Origin: an uncultured Lachnospiraceae bacterium
Lineage (GTDB): Bacteria > Bacillota > Clostridia > Lachnospirales > Lachnospiraceae
Assembly: GCA_910585545.1 (NCBI GenBank)
Contig: CAJUFN010000001.1
Span: 62,001 to 126,000, forward strand
Direction: 5' to 3'
Length of the DNA stretch: 64,000 bases
Shown piece after piece: positions 16,101 through 23,541 of this stretch; positions within the stretch are counted from its first letter, which is position 1, and every line of letters begins with the position of its first letter. A model generated the notes under the pieces. It saw nothing but the letters and a program-made list of their open reading frames with translations. It made no database searches and was not told the origin of the DNA. The translations under genes and the position numbers were made by a program.

Positions 16101-16767
16101 AGTGCTCCGCTCAGCATATGCAGGCTTGACATTGGAAGCACCGGCAGTGAATAAAGATGCACTTAAGAAACTGATTGATAAATCTGTTTCGTTTGTAAAC
16201 AACGAAGCAATCTATACAGAGGAGAGCTTTGCAATCTTTAAGGCAGCATATGATGCAGCGCTTGGCGTATACAACGATGATGCAGCAACACAGGATGCAG
16301 TGGATGCGGCGAGAGCAACATTGGAAGCAGCAAGACGTACGCTTCGTGAGATTCCAAATAAGGATAAGTTAGAAGAACTCATAGGAAAGATCAAAGAAGT
16401 AGACTTAAGCCTCTATGCAGCTAAGACTGCAAAAGCAGTGAAGGCAGCATACGCACAGGCAGTGGCAGTCTTCGAAGATGAGAATGCGACACAGGTCCAG
16501 ATCGATCAGGCAGTGAAAGCATTGGAAGAAGTAGCAAAAGAGCTGAAAATAGAAGATAACACAGCAGTATCAGGCGGTCAAAAGTCAGAGGATGATAATA
16601 AAGTTGCTTCCGATAATTCCGGAAAGACAACTACAACAAACAGCAATAATAAGACTGCAAAATCACCAGTAAAAACAGGCGATGCAGCAAATGCAGTAAT
16701 CTGGATGGCTTTGATAGCCGTAGCAGCTCTTGTCGGAATGACACTTAAGAAAAGAACACAAAGATAG
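10189..16767 (+). CDS. GH101 endo-alpha-N-acetylgalactosaminidase, secreted and wall-anchored
   Basis: 2192 aa; AAAGGAGG lies before the ATG. Order: signal peptide about 1-32; concanavalin-like domain about 35-215; carboxypeptidase-regulatory-like domain about 228-300; GH101 core about 310-1040 with nucleophile Asp768 in YLDVWYQ and acid/base Glu794 in RFSTEF, then EYDSTWQHWSTD; galactose-binding-like beta modules about 1045-1370; BIG2 about 1375-1445; F5/8-type C about 1458-1606; BIG2 about 1615-1690; six FIVAR-like repeats about 1694-2120; SPVKTGD at 2159-2165, membrane segment, basic tail. GH101 enzymes release the core-1 disaccharide Gal-beta-1,3-GalNAc from mucin O-glycans outside the cell. 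The catalytic residues are assigned by similarity to the Streptococcus and Bifidobacterium enzymes. Confidence 0.93.
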   Translation: MIKAKRKIISVLIAIAMVCTSFLSYIPANVKAAPESGRKWITINSGARGGGGHAYGNASTNAPALLLDNDKRMEESGEISLALRPGNDNWGVFYSYVDDSNWLYVGYDPSSKWYYQYKLNGSESYPQIPGLPEPVIGEEMQISISLNRETLSVTVNGTTARVTNQTLISYADATSGNGRFGVKVNGANQTISFADFMYGTANCMEDEWVFCADRGHQMTEDYTVIKDVTGTVTNTEGTAIEGATVRLGSRVTTTDVNGNYAIVGVEVGEYNMAITKAGYQSYESVVEVDAEAENVFNATLQPKANLDLNNYDSITSDVMKVYIGKEFPLVARYEMLGKENTFFRGNETALNTVVINGCTLEPEVTVTETTTDSRTYEMHCQQIDDSYNIDVILTVKISVKNNTLTWEVTDIQAEKDSQAIASIDVPSLSLLSVDAAETGANFAGAQVSTTTTSCGDVFIDFEDGFVPSNKDGYLYAFLQNGKLSAGLFSNSEAEGDKRVIRVNGADTITLTSAPWYYEKGDKNGQNKSSQYDPYPKSELPYAKVAIGADENEDGEIDWNDGALAFRDIMHVAYGSDVIKDMVNYRIVMNFASMASNPYHTTADNIKKVYLATDGLPQAVMLKGYGNEGHDSANSEYADIAEREGGVEDFQELIKIAHDYNTEVGIHVNAQEIYPEAKSMNEDMIESAYSYGWGWLDQSLAIDKLWDLSSQARWKRFVQLYDRINNTEHLSIKWPEAVKDSQGEVDMSKEDLKKEAESLEDNMDFIYLDVWYQDAWETRQIAKEINSLGWRFSTEFSAQGEYDSTWQHWSTDASYGGATSKGFNSAIIRFIRNDQRDSQVLNYPSYGGAADNPLLGGYRLYGFEGWGGDRDYNNYILQTFNQNLPTKFLQHYYVIDWEDYAEGESPVGNNEKEITLKNDNGDKVVVTRKEEQRRDENIERIITLNGKKVLEDVTYLLPWTDNQDGSEKLYHWNLEGGTTTWELPDGWNVENVIMYELSDQGRINEKTVEVNGNSVTLEAKAATAYVLVKGAGVKTLKNDFGEYDYVVDPGFNGYAAGEKLSSDEWSGDIDDESVVVEKANTGDQRLAFNSPSKDVAVTTTIHGLKSGVDYVAEVYVENNSDAKASIEVATKDNSVSNYTERSILNNYVKSDQKNGTKMQRMQVSFTADAETAKITLARKAGTGSSYMDDIRVVEKSLNNFREDGSFVQDFETVVQGLYPFVLSSAQGISDPVTHLSQLNAPYTQHGWGGRVIDDVIDGEWSVKHHGSNNGILYQTIPQNFRFEPGKVYTVEFDYQSGPDKGYAMVVGEGTSYTTPAANDCLPQARGTTQHVKMQVIGGGSGQTWIGLYTNRPSGSTSIGETDFTLDNLVIKENKDAIAVTISSKELYKGETVDIFGTGLDKITWTSSDENIVVVEGQKVNALAAGEAVLTAANEDGEVIETFDMTIMDSVVTDIARDEYPEITSSANTQQTSGEPAGSGVASAAADGDSSTYWHSAWSGFTVSADNPAILTVDFGKELEIGGFKFQQRPSANNGIVRQYGYRALDAEGNVLEEKHGIASTDAERVGGGWITITFDGKSKAAMNVKVIEIYVEAGQGDFAAIAEVAPIRVMKVAETATLKDATVKVGETVTLEPEHAAGTMLTGLKWSSSNEEVAVVNENGIVTAKKQGTTVITVANVAGLEASCTITVKGNEPVKTDKSDLQVLFTYTGEQMAKDGYTSVIPAVRTALEAKYDEAEDILADDTVSQEEVDKVYKELLALVHMLDFIGGDNKPLQTLADEVRDFYLPNIDNYTEETAAALQNAYAKALEVLKDGENALAEDIKTATEALQKAIDELEEVEVKVDKSRLQMLVDQANATDTSGYTEASVATMQEALALGELVLNTDGVSQGLVDTVADALEAALNGLEVKVPEKEPADKSELLEVYNSVKDTELKGYTAESARIFSEALKAAEAVLANDNLTKDDQAVVDKVTAVLRSAYAGLTLEAPAVNKDALKKLIDKSVSFVNNEAIYTEESFAIFKAAYDAALGVYNDDAATQDAVDAARATLEAARRTLREIPNKDKLEELIGKIKEVDLSLYAAKTAKAVKAAYAQAVAVFEDENATQVQIDQAVKALEEVAKELKIEDNTAVSGGQKSEDDNKVASDNSGKTTTTNSNNKTAKSPVKTGDAANAVIWMALIAVAALVGMTLKKRTQR

Positions 16768-16773
16768 GTTTTT

Positions 16774-16808
16774 GAGAGAGGGATTTGAAAAAATCTCTCT
16801 CTTTTCTT
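16774..16808 (+). terminator. Terminator after the GH101 gene
   Basis: GAGAGAGGGATTT at 16774-16786 pairs with AAATCTCTCTC (one G-U), loop GAAA, then TTTTCTTGTTTT. The T tract overlaps the -35 box of the next promoter. Confidence 0.8.
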
Positions 16809-16835
16809 GTTTTCTGATAAAATTGCAGTTATAAT
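16807..16835 (+). promoter_or_regulatory. Promoter of the ACT/UPF0210 operon
   Basis: TTGTTT at 16807-16812, a 17-base spacer, TATAAT at 16830-16835, 75 bases before the start. The -35 box lies within the T-rich tail of the GH101 terminator. Confidence 0.6.
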
Positions 16836-16910
16836 GGTCAAGAGAAATAAAAGATAAATTTTTATCATGGAAAAAGCCAAAAATATTTATAACAACTTTG
16901 GAGGGAAAAG

Positions 16911-17186
16911 ATGAAGAAATGTATTATAACCGTAATCGGAAAAGATACGGTAGGAATTATTGCGAAGGTATGTACTTACCTTGCCGAGAATGGAATTAAT
17001 ATTTTGGATATATCTCAGACAATTATAAAAGAATATCTAAATATGATGATGATCGTAGATATTTCAACATTTAATAAAGATTTTAAAGTATTATGTGATG
17101 AGATGGAGAAACTTGGCGAAGAAATCGGAAGCGTATCTATTCGTTGTCAGAAGGAAGAAATTTTTGAAAAAATGCACAGATTGTAG
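16911..17186 (+). CDS. ACT domain protein, UPF0237 family
   Basis: 91 aa forming a single ACT domain: MKKCIITVIGKDTVGIIAKV, then the NILDISQTII strand and the MMMIVDIS strand. ACT domains bind amino acids or other small ligands and usually regulate a partner. UPF0237 proteins are almost always encoded next to a UPF0210 protein, as here (26 bases downstream), so it probably modulates that protein. TTTGGAGGGAAAAG before the ATG is a strong ribosome binding site. The ligand is unknown. Confidence 0.9.
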   Translation: MKKCIITVIGKDTVGIIAKVCTYLAENGINILDISQTIIKEYLNMMMIVDISTFNKDFKVLCDEMEKLGEEIGSVSIRCQKEEIFEKMHRL

Positions 17187-17212
17187 GCGATTAAGAAAGG
17201 CGGAGAAAAATC

Positions 17213-18577
17213 ATGATTAATATGTATGAAGTATCAGAGACAAATAAGATGATCGAGCATGAGAATCTTGACGTGCGTACGATCACATTGGGAATCAGCC
17301 TTTTGGACTGTATAGATTCGAATCTAAGTGAATTAAATCGAAAAATATATGAAAAGATTACGAGGGTAGCAAAAGATCTTGTTTCTACTGGTTATGATAT
17401 AGAGAAAGAGTTTGGAATCCCGATTGTAAATAAGCGTATTTCCGTTACTCCGATTGCGCTTGTAGGCGGCTCAGCATGCAAATGTCCGGAAGATTTTGTG
17501 ACGATTGCAAAGACGCTTGATAAAGCAGCAAAGGAAGTTGGAGTAAACTTTATCGGCGGATATTCTGCGCTTGTGTCCAAAGCAATGACGAAAAGTGACG
17601 AGAATTTAATTCAATCTATTCCGCAGGCACTTTCCCTGACAGAAAGAGTGTGCAGTTCCGTAAATGTAGGTTCCACAAAAACAGGAATCAATATGGATGC
17701 CGTGCGCCTTTGCGGTGAGATGGTAAAAGCAACGGCAGAAGCAACAAAGGAGAATGATTCTCTTGGCTGTGCGAAACTTGTGATATTCTGCAACGCACCA
17801 GATGATAATCCATTTATGGCGGGAGCTTTCCTTGGCGTGACAGAAGCAGATGCAGTTATTAATGTTGGAGTCAGCGGCCCGGGAGTTGTAAAAAAGGCGC
17901 TGGAAAAAGTACGCGGAAAAGATTTCAGTGAATTGTGTGAGACGATTAAGAAGACTGCGTTTAAGGTTACTCGTGTTGGGCAGCTCGTGGCAGAAGAGGC
18001 TTCGAAACGTTTGAATGTTCCGTTTGGAATCGTAGACCTATCTTTGGCTCCGACACCGGCGATCGGAGATAGTGTGGCTGAAATTTTAGAGGAGATCGGT
18101 CTGGAGCGTGTAGGTGCACCGGGTACAACAGCAGCGCTGGCAATGTTAAATGACCAGGTGAAAAAAGGCGGTGTCATGGCATCTTCTTATGTGGGTGGTC
18201 TTAGCGGTGCGTTTATTCCGGTTAGTGAAGATCAAGGGATGATAGATGCAGTACATGCGGGGGCATTGACCTTGGAAAAATTAGAAGCAATGACTTGTGT
18301 ATGTTCGGTTGGTCTTGATATGATTGCGATTCCTGGAAAAACAAGTGCGAGTACGATTTCCGGTATTATTGCAGATGAGATGGCAATCGGTATGGTGAAT
18401 CAGAAAACAACAGCAGTGCGTCTTATTCCGGTTATTGGAAAAGATGTAGGAGATACAGCCCAATTTGGCGGACTTTTGGGGTATGCACCGATTATGCCGG
18501 CAAATGAATTTTCTTGTGATGCTTTTGTGAGCAGAAAAGGAAGAATTCCGGCTCCGATACATAGTTTTAAAAATTAA
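17213..18577 (+). CDS. UPF0210 / PFL-family protein
   Basis: 454 aa, full family length. Recognisable blocks are DVRTITLGISLLDC near the start, VGGSACKCPEDFV, GGYSALVSKAMT, the FCNAPDDNPFMAGAF segment, and APTPAIGDSVAEILEEIG. The family has a glycyl-radical-enzyme-like barrel fold in solved structures but no established reaction. It forms a two-gene unit with the ACT protein upstream, and GGCGGAG precedes the start. No activating radical SAM enzyme is adjacent. Function is not assigned. Confidence 0.9.
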   Translation: MINMYEVSETNKMIEHENLDVRTITLGISLLDCIDSNLSELNRKIYEKITRVAKDLVSTGYDIEKEFGIPIVNKRISVTPIALVGGSACKCPEDFVTIAKTLDKAAKEVGVNFIGGYSALVSKAMTKSDENLIQSIPQALSLTERVCSSVNVGSTKTGINMDAVRLCGEMVKATAEATKENDSLGCAKLVIFCNAPDDNPFMAGAFLGVTEADAVINVGVSGPGVVKKALEKVRGKDFSELCETIKKTAFKVTRVGQLVAEEASKRLNVPFGIVDLSLAPTPAIGDSVAEILEEIGLERVGAPGTTAALAMLNDQVKKGGVMASSYVGGLSGAFIPVSEDQGMIDAVHAGALTLEKLEAMTCVCSVGLDMIAIPGKTSASTISGIIADEMAIGMVNQKTTAVRLIPVIGKDVGDTAQFGGLLGYAPIMPANEFSCDAFVSRKGRIPAPIHSFKN

Positions 18578-18602
18578 TATTTGAAAAAGATGAGATTTAG
18601 CA

Positions 18603-18631
18603 TTGTCAGTTAACACCTTTTCAGGTATAAT
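18603..18631 (+). promoter_or_regulatory. Promoter of carB
   Basis: TTGTCA at 18603-18608, a 17-base spacer and TATAAT at 18626-18631, 48 bases before the carB start. The leader is short and shows no PyrR-type anti-terminator or other riboswitch structure that I can recognise. Confidence 0.7.
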
Positions 18632-18679
18632 ATTTCAAGATAAATTTTTGTAAGACTAACAAACGGGAGGAAATGAACG

Positions 18680-21600
18680 ATGTCTCAGAGAAAAGATATC
18701 CATAAAGTACTGATTATCGGTTCCGGTCCTATTATTATAGGACAGGCGTGTGAATTTGACTATTCTGGTACACAAGCATGTAAGGCCCTTAAAAATTTAG
18801 GTTATGAAATCGTGTTGGTAAACTCTAATCCGGCTACCATTATGACGGATCCGGAGACTGCTGACGTTACTTATATTGAGCCACTTAACGTGGAAAGACT
18901 CGAACAAATTATTGAAAAGGAGAGACCAGATGCATTGCTGCCGAATCTTGGTGGACAGTCCGGTCTTAATTTATGCTCAGAACTTGCAAAGGAAGGGATA
19001 CTCGAAAAATATAATGTAGAAGTTATCGGTGTGCAGGTAGACGCCATTGAACGTGGAGAAGACAGAATTGAGTTTAAAAATACGATGGACAGTCTTGGGA
19101 TCGAGATGGCAAGAAGCGAGGTTGCTTACTCTGTAGATGAGGCGCTGGCAATTGCAGACGAACTTGGATATCCGGTTGTACTTCGTCCTGCATATACGAT
19201 GGGAGGCGCAGGCGGCGGTCTTGTATATAATGTAGAAGAATTAAAAACCGTATGTGCGAGAGGACTTCAGGCAAGTATGGTAGGACAGGTGCTTGTAGAA
19301 GAATCCATTTTAGGCTGGGAAGAATTAGAGCTCGAGGTCGTACGTGATTCAGAAGGAAATATGATTACCGTATGTTTTATTGAGAATATCGATCCTCTTG
19401 GCGTTCATACAGGCGATTCTTTTTGTTCTGCTCCTATGCTTACAATTTCAGAAGAAGTGCAGAAGCGCTTACAGGAAAAATCTCATAAAGTTGTAGATTC
19501 TGTCAAAGTAATCGGCGGATGTAATGTGCAATGGGCACACGATCCAAAGACGGACAGAGATATTATCATCGAAATCAACCCAAGAACTTCTCGTTCTTCC
19601 GCGCTTGCTTCCAAAGCGACAGGATTTCCGATCGCTTTAGTATCTGCGATGCTCGCAACAGGACTTACGTTAAAAGACATTCCTTGCGGAAAATACGGAA
19701 CACTGGATAAATACGTGCCAGGCGGAGACTATGTCGTAATTAAGTTTGCACGTTGGGCATTTGAAAAATTCAAAGGGGTAGAAGATAAGCTTGGTACGCA
19801 GATGCGCGCCGTAGGCGAAGTTATGAGTATTGGTAAAACCTATAAAGAGGCATTCCAGAAAGCAATCCGAAGCTTGGAGACCGGGCGTTATGGTCTTGGA
19901 CATGCAAAAGATTTTGATACGAAGACAAAAGAGGAATTGCTTAAGATGCTGATTACGGCGTCCAGCGAGCGTCATTTTATCATGTATGAGGCACTTAGAA
20001 AGGGCGCAACGATAGAAGAAATCCACAATCTTACCAAGGTAAAACATTATTTTATCGAACAGATGAAGGAATTGGTAGAAGAAGAAGAGGCGTTGGCTGC
20101 ACATAAAGGAGTGCTGCCGTCAGACGAAGCATTGATTTCTGCTAAGAAGAATGGTTTTTCCGATAAGTATTTAGGTCAGATTTTAGATTTAACAGAAACA
20201 GAAATCCGTGAGAAAAGAATTTCTATCGGTATGGAAGAAGCTTGGGAAGGCGTACATGTAAGCGCCACCCAAGACAAAGCTTACTATTATTCGACATATA
20301 ATACCGAAGATAAGAATCCGGTCAATGAAGACAAACCAAAGATTATGATTCTTGGCGGCGGACCAAACCGAATCGGTCAAGGTATTGAATTCGATTATTG
20401 CTGTGTACACGCATCGCTTGCTCTAAAGAAACTAGGATTTGAGACAATCATCGTTAACTGTAATCCGGAGACGGTTTCCACAGACTACGATACTTCTGAT
20501 AAATTGTATTTTGAGCCATTGACTTTGGAAGATGTGCTTAGTATCTATAAGAAGGAAAAGCCGGTTGGAGTAATTGCACAGTTTGGAGGTCAGACACCGC
20601 TTAATCTGGCTGCTGATCTTGAGAAAAACGGAGTGAAGATTTTGGGAACAGCTCCGTCAGTTATCGATTTGGCAGAAGATCGTGATTTATTCCGTGCAAT
20701 GATGGATAAGCTGGAGATTCCGATGCCGGAGTCAGGAATGGCGGTTAATGTAGACGAGGCGCTTGCTATCGCAGAAGAAATCGGATATCCGGTTATGGTA
20801 CGTCCTTCTTACGTACTTGGCGGACGTGGCATGGAAATCGTATATGATGCAGAAAGCATGGTAGGATATATGAACGCGGCAGTTGGTGTGACACCGGACC
20901 GCCCGATTCTGATTGACCGTTTCTTAGGTCATGCTACGGAATGCGAGGCAGATGCGATCAGTGATGGTACACATGCGTTTGTACCGGCAGTGATGGAACA
21001 TATCGAACTTGCAGGAGTTCATTCAGGAGACTCGGCATGTATCATTCCATCCAGATATATTTCAGAAGAAAATGTAAAAACGATCAAAGAATATACAAGA
21101 AGAATTGCAGAAGAGATGCATGTCCAAGGTCTTATGAATATGCAGTATGCAATTGAGAACGACAAAGTATATGTGCTTGAGGCGAATCCAAGAGCTTCCA
21201 GAACTGTGCCGCTTGTATCGAAAGTATGTAACATCCGCATGGTTCCGCTTGCAATTGATATCGTAACAAGTGAGCTGACGGGCAGACCATCACCTGTACC
21301 TCAGTTAAAAGAACAGAATATTCCATATTACGGCGTAAAAGAAGCTGTATTTCCATTTAATATGTTCCAGGAGGTTGACCCGGTACTTGGACCTGAAATG
21401 CGTTCTACCGGCGAAGTACTTGGACTTTCCAGATTCTACGGCGAAGCATTCTTCAAAGCGCAGGAAGCAACACAGACGAAGCTGCCATTAGAAGGAACGG
21501 TTCTTATCACGGTGAATGACAAAGATAAACCGGAAGTTGTAGAATTAGCGCGTGAGTTTGCCGAAACAGGTTTCCGCATTCTTGCTTCTAAGCATACTTT

Positions 21601-21907
21601 TGAATTGATTCGTGAAGCGGGCATTGAGGCTGAGATGGTAAATAAGCTTCAGGAAGGAAGACCAAATATCTTGGATCTGATTACAAACGGAAAGATTGAT
21701 TTAATCGTCAATACACCAATCGGTCAGGAAAAAATGGCAGATGACAGTTATCTTAGAAAGGCTGCGATCAAAAAGAAGATTCCGTATATGACAACGATGG
21801 CTGCAGCAAAAGCAACCGTAAGCGGTATCAAATCTTTGAAGAAGCCAGGATGCGGCGAAGTGAAATCCTTACAGCAGCTGCACAGTGAAATTAAAGATAA
21901 AGAATAA
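18680..21907 (+). CDS. carB: Carbamoyl-phosphate synthase large subunit
   Basis: 1075 aa, standard length. Two homologous ATP-grasp halves are visible. The first starts IHKVLIIGSGPIIIGQACEFDYSG; the second starts KIMILGGGPNRIGQGIEFDYC near residue 553. ATP-grasp motifs include RPAYTMGGAGGG and RPSYVLGGRGM. An allosteric MGS-like domain occupies the last 140 or so residues. The enzyme makes carbamoyl phosphate from bicarbonate, ATP and glutamine-derived ammonia for pyrimidine and arginine synthesis. It needs the amidotransferase CarA, which is not next to it here. CGGGAGG precedes the ATG. It has its own promoter and terminator, so it is monocistronic. Confidence 0.97.
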   Translation: MSQRKDIHKVLIIGSGPIIIGQACEFDYSGTQACKALKNLGYEIVLVNSNPATIMTDPETADVTYIEPLNVERLEQIIEKERPDALLPNLGGQSGLNLCSELAKEGILEKYNVEVIGVQVDAIERGEDRIEFKNTMDSLGIEMARSEVAYSVDEALAIADELGYPVVLRPAYTMGGAGGGLVYNVEELKTVCARGLQASMVGQVLVEESILGWEELELEVVRDSEGNMITVCFIENIDPLGVHTGDSFCSAPMLTISEEVQKRLQEKSHKVVDSVKVIGGCNVQWAHDPKTDRDIIIEINPRTSRSSALASKATGFPIALVSAMLATGLTLKDIPCGKYGTLDKYVPGGDYVVIKFARWAFEKFKGVEDKLGTQMRAVGEVMSIGKTYKEAFQKAIRSLETGRYGLGHAKDFDTKTKEELLKMLITASSERHFIMYEALRKGATIEEIHNLTKVKHYFIEQMKELVEEEEALAAHKGVLPSDEALISAKKNGFSDKYLGQILDLTETEIREKRISIGMEEAWEGVHVSATQDKAYYYSTYNTEDKNPVNEDKPKIMILGGGPNRIGQGIEFDYCCVHASLALKKLGFETIIVNCNPETVSTDYDTSDKLYFEPLTLEDVLSIYKKEKPVGVIAQFGGQTPLNLAADLEKNGVKILGTAPSVIDLAEDRDLFRAMMDKLEIPMPESGMAVNVDEALAIAEEIGYPVMVRPSYVLGGRGMEIVYDAESMVGYMNAAVGVTPDRPILIDRFLGHATECEADAISDGTHAFVPAVMEHIELAGVHSGDSACIIPSRYISEENVKTIKEYTRRIAEEMHVQGLMNMQYAIENDKVYVLEANPRASRTVPLVSKVCNIRMVPLAIDIVTSELTGRPSPVPQLKEQNIPYYGVKEAVFPFNMFQEVDPVLGPEMRSTGEVLGLSRFYGEAFFKAQEATQTKLPLEGTVLITVNDKDKPEVVELAREFAETGFRILASKHTFELIREAGIEAEMVNKLQEGRPNILDLITNGKIDLIVNTPIGQEKMADDSYLRKAAIKKKIPYMTTMAAAKATVSGIKSLKKPGCGEVKSLQQLHSEIKDKE

Positions 21908-21912
21908 AGAGC

Positions 21913-21947
21913 GGGGGTATGTGTGAAATGCACATATCCCCTGTTTT
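21913..21947 (+). terminator. Terminator of carB
   Basis: GGGGGTATGTG (21913-21923) pairs with CACATATCCCC (21931-21941) with one G-U, followed by TGTTTTC. A GTG at 21923 lies inside the stem, which argues against it being the start of the next gene. Confidence 0.8.
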
Positions 21948-21958
21948 CAAAAGGAAAA

Positions 21959-22660
21959 ATGAGTAGAGATTGTATTAAATATATAGCAATGGCGGCGATG
22001 TTTTGCAATCATTTTGCAACTGTATTTTTAAAAGGCCAAACATTGCTTTATGAAATTTTTATTGATATTGGATATTTTACCGCGATTACAATGTGTTATT
22101 TTCTTGTGGAAGGCTTTGCATATACCCATTCCAGAAAGAAATACGGACAAAGGCTTTTCGCGTTTGCATTGATCTCGCAGATACCATTTCAAATGGTAAC
22201 CGGATATTTGGCGCTGAATATGATGTTTACCCTATTCACCTGCTTTTTGATCCTCGTAGTACTGGAACGTGTATGGAATTCGCAAAAACGTTATCTATTG
22301 ATATTCTTATTGTTCATGGCAACGTTGTTTATGGATTGGGGAATTTTAGCGCCGGCTTTTGTGGTCATGTTTGCAAAATGTAAAGATGACAGACAAAAAC
22401 TTATGAAAGTTTTCGGTATCTGTGTCACAATATTTTTTGTCGTGAATTTTATGACGAAAATAGAATTCTATCCGCATACGGCAGACGTATTTGTATATTC
22501 GGCAATGTCCTGCATAGGTATGATAGCGTCTGGCATCATGATCATCACCTATTATCAAAGAGAAAAGCACAATAAAAGCCGTAAATGTTCCAAATGGTTT
22601 TTTTATGTGTTCTATCCGGCGCATTTACTCTTACTTGGATTATTGCGTATGACAATATAA
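21959..22660 (+). CDS. TraX-family membrane protein (putative acyltransferase)
   Basis: 233 aa from ATG 21959 (AAAAGGAAAA upstream). A GTG at 21923 is rejected because it falls in the carB terminator. About seven to eight hydrophobic helices are visible. The N-terminal IKYIAMAAMFCNHFATVFL with a membrane His and the FLVEGFAYTHSRKKYGQRL segment are TraX hallmarks. TraX of the F plasmid N-acetylates pilin; chromosomal relatives in Firmicutes are common and mostly uncharacterised, and are thought to be membrane acyltransferases. It heads a four-gene cluster (44 bases to the DUF5685 gene), so its substrate may be encoded there. Confidence 0.82.
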   Translation: MSRDCIKYIAMAAMFCNHFATVFLKGQTLLYEIFIDIGYFTAITMCYFLVEGFAYTHSRKKYGQRLFAFALISQIPFQMVTGYLALNMMFTLFTCFLILVVLERVWNSQKRYLLIFLLFMATLFMDWGILAPAFVVMFAKCKDDRQKLMKVFGICVTIFFVVNFMTKIEFYPHTADVFVYSAMSCIGMIASGIMIITYYQREKHNKSRKCSKWFFYVFYPAHLLLLGLLRMTI

Positions 22661-22704
22661 AAAATAAGACGATATCAGCAGAAAGAAATTTACAGGAGGA
22701 GACT

Positions 22705-23538
22705 ATGTTTGGCTATGTAACAATACAGGAAGCGGAACTAAAAGTGAAGGATTTCAAAAAATATAAGGCATATTACTGCGGTCTTTGCCAGACATTGAAA
22801 AAAAATTATGGAAGTCTTGGACAGATTACGCTTACTTATGATATGACATTTGCCATTGTTCTTCTGACATCCTTATACGAAAGCGAAACAATGATGAGCA
22901 AGCATCGTTGCAAGGTCCATCCGGTGAAAAAGCAAATGATGCTGCAAAATGAAATAACAGAATATGCCGCCGACATGAATCTTATTCTTGCTTATTATCA
23001 CATGAAAGACGATTGGATAGATGAGAAGAAGGTAAGCGGCTTTGCAGGGACCTGTCTGCTTCGTCATAAAGTAAAAAAGGCAGTGAAAAAGTATCCAAGA
23101 CAAACCAAAGTAATACAGAAGTGTTTAAAAGAATTATCCGTATGTGAAGAAAACAACGTTATGGAAATTGATAGACCGGCAGGATGTTTTGGGAAACTTA
23201 TGGAAGAGCTTTTTGTATACAAAAAAGATATATGGGAAGAGCGGCTTCGAAAAATTGGATTTTATCTTGGAAAATTTATTTATATTATGGACGCATATGA
23301 TGATCTTGAGAAAGATAAAGCAAAGGGAAATTATAATCCATTGCTGGAAATGTCAAAATCCGCGGATTTTGAGGAAAAATGCAAGGAGCTTCTTTGCATG
23401 ATGATTGCAGAGAGTGCAGCTGCATTTGAGCAGCTTCCGTGTATATCAGATATAGACATTTTGCGAAATATATTATATGATGGAATTTGGAACCGCTATC
23501 ACAAAATTCAAAATGAGAAGAAGAAAAGTGAGGAATAA
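22705..23538 (+). CDS. DUF5685 family protein with two Asp-rich motifs
   Basis: 277 aa from ATG 22705, which follows AGGAGGA; an earlier in-frame start at 22585 would overlap the TraX gene. It opens MFGYVTI, has YYCGLCQTLKKNYG (Cys25, Cys28), CKVHPVKK near 69-76, DDWID at 102-106 and DAYDDLEKD at 196-204 followed by GNYNP. It appears all-helical with no signal peptide. The two acidic motifs about 95 residues apart resemble the metal-binding motifs of isoprenoid-synthase-fold enzymes. That is my reading, not an established family fact. It is separated by only three bases from the J-domain gene, implying a joint function. Confidence 0.75.
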   Translation: MFGYVTIQEAELKVKDFKKYKAYYCGLCQTLKKNYGSLGQITLTYDMTFAIVLLTSLYESETMMSKHRCKVHPVKKQMMLQNEITEYAADMNLILAYYHMKDDWIDEKKVSGFAGTCLLRHKVKKAVKKYPRQTKVIQKCLKELSVCEENNVMEIDRPAGCFGKLMEELFVYKKDIWEERLRKIGFYLGKFIYIMDAYDDLEKDKAKGNYNPLLEMSKSADFEEKCKELLCMMIAESAAAFEQLPCISDIDILRNILYDGIWNRYHKIQNEKKKSEE

Positions 23539-23541
23539 AAT

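Noticed and set aside
18632..18679. Pyrimidine-responsive attenuator in the carB leader
   Set aside because: The leader is under 50 bases and shows no terminator/anti-terminator pair.
21923..21958. GTG 21923 as start of the TraX-like gene
   Set aside because: It lies inside the carB terminator stem; ATG 21959 has a better context and removes a non-homologous tail.
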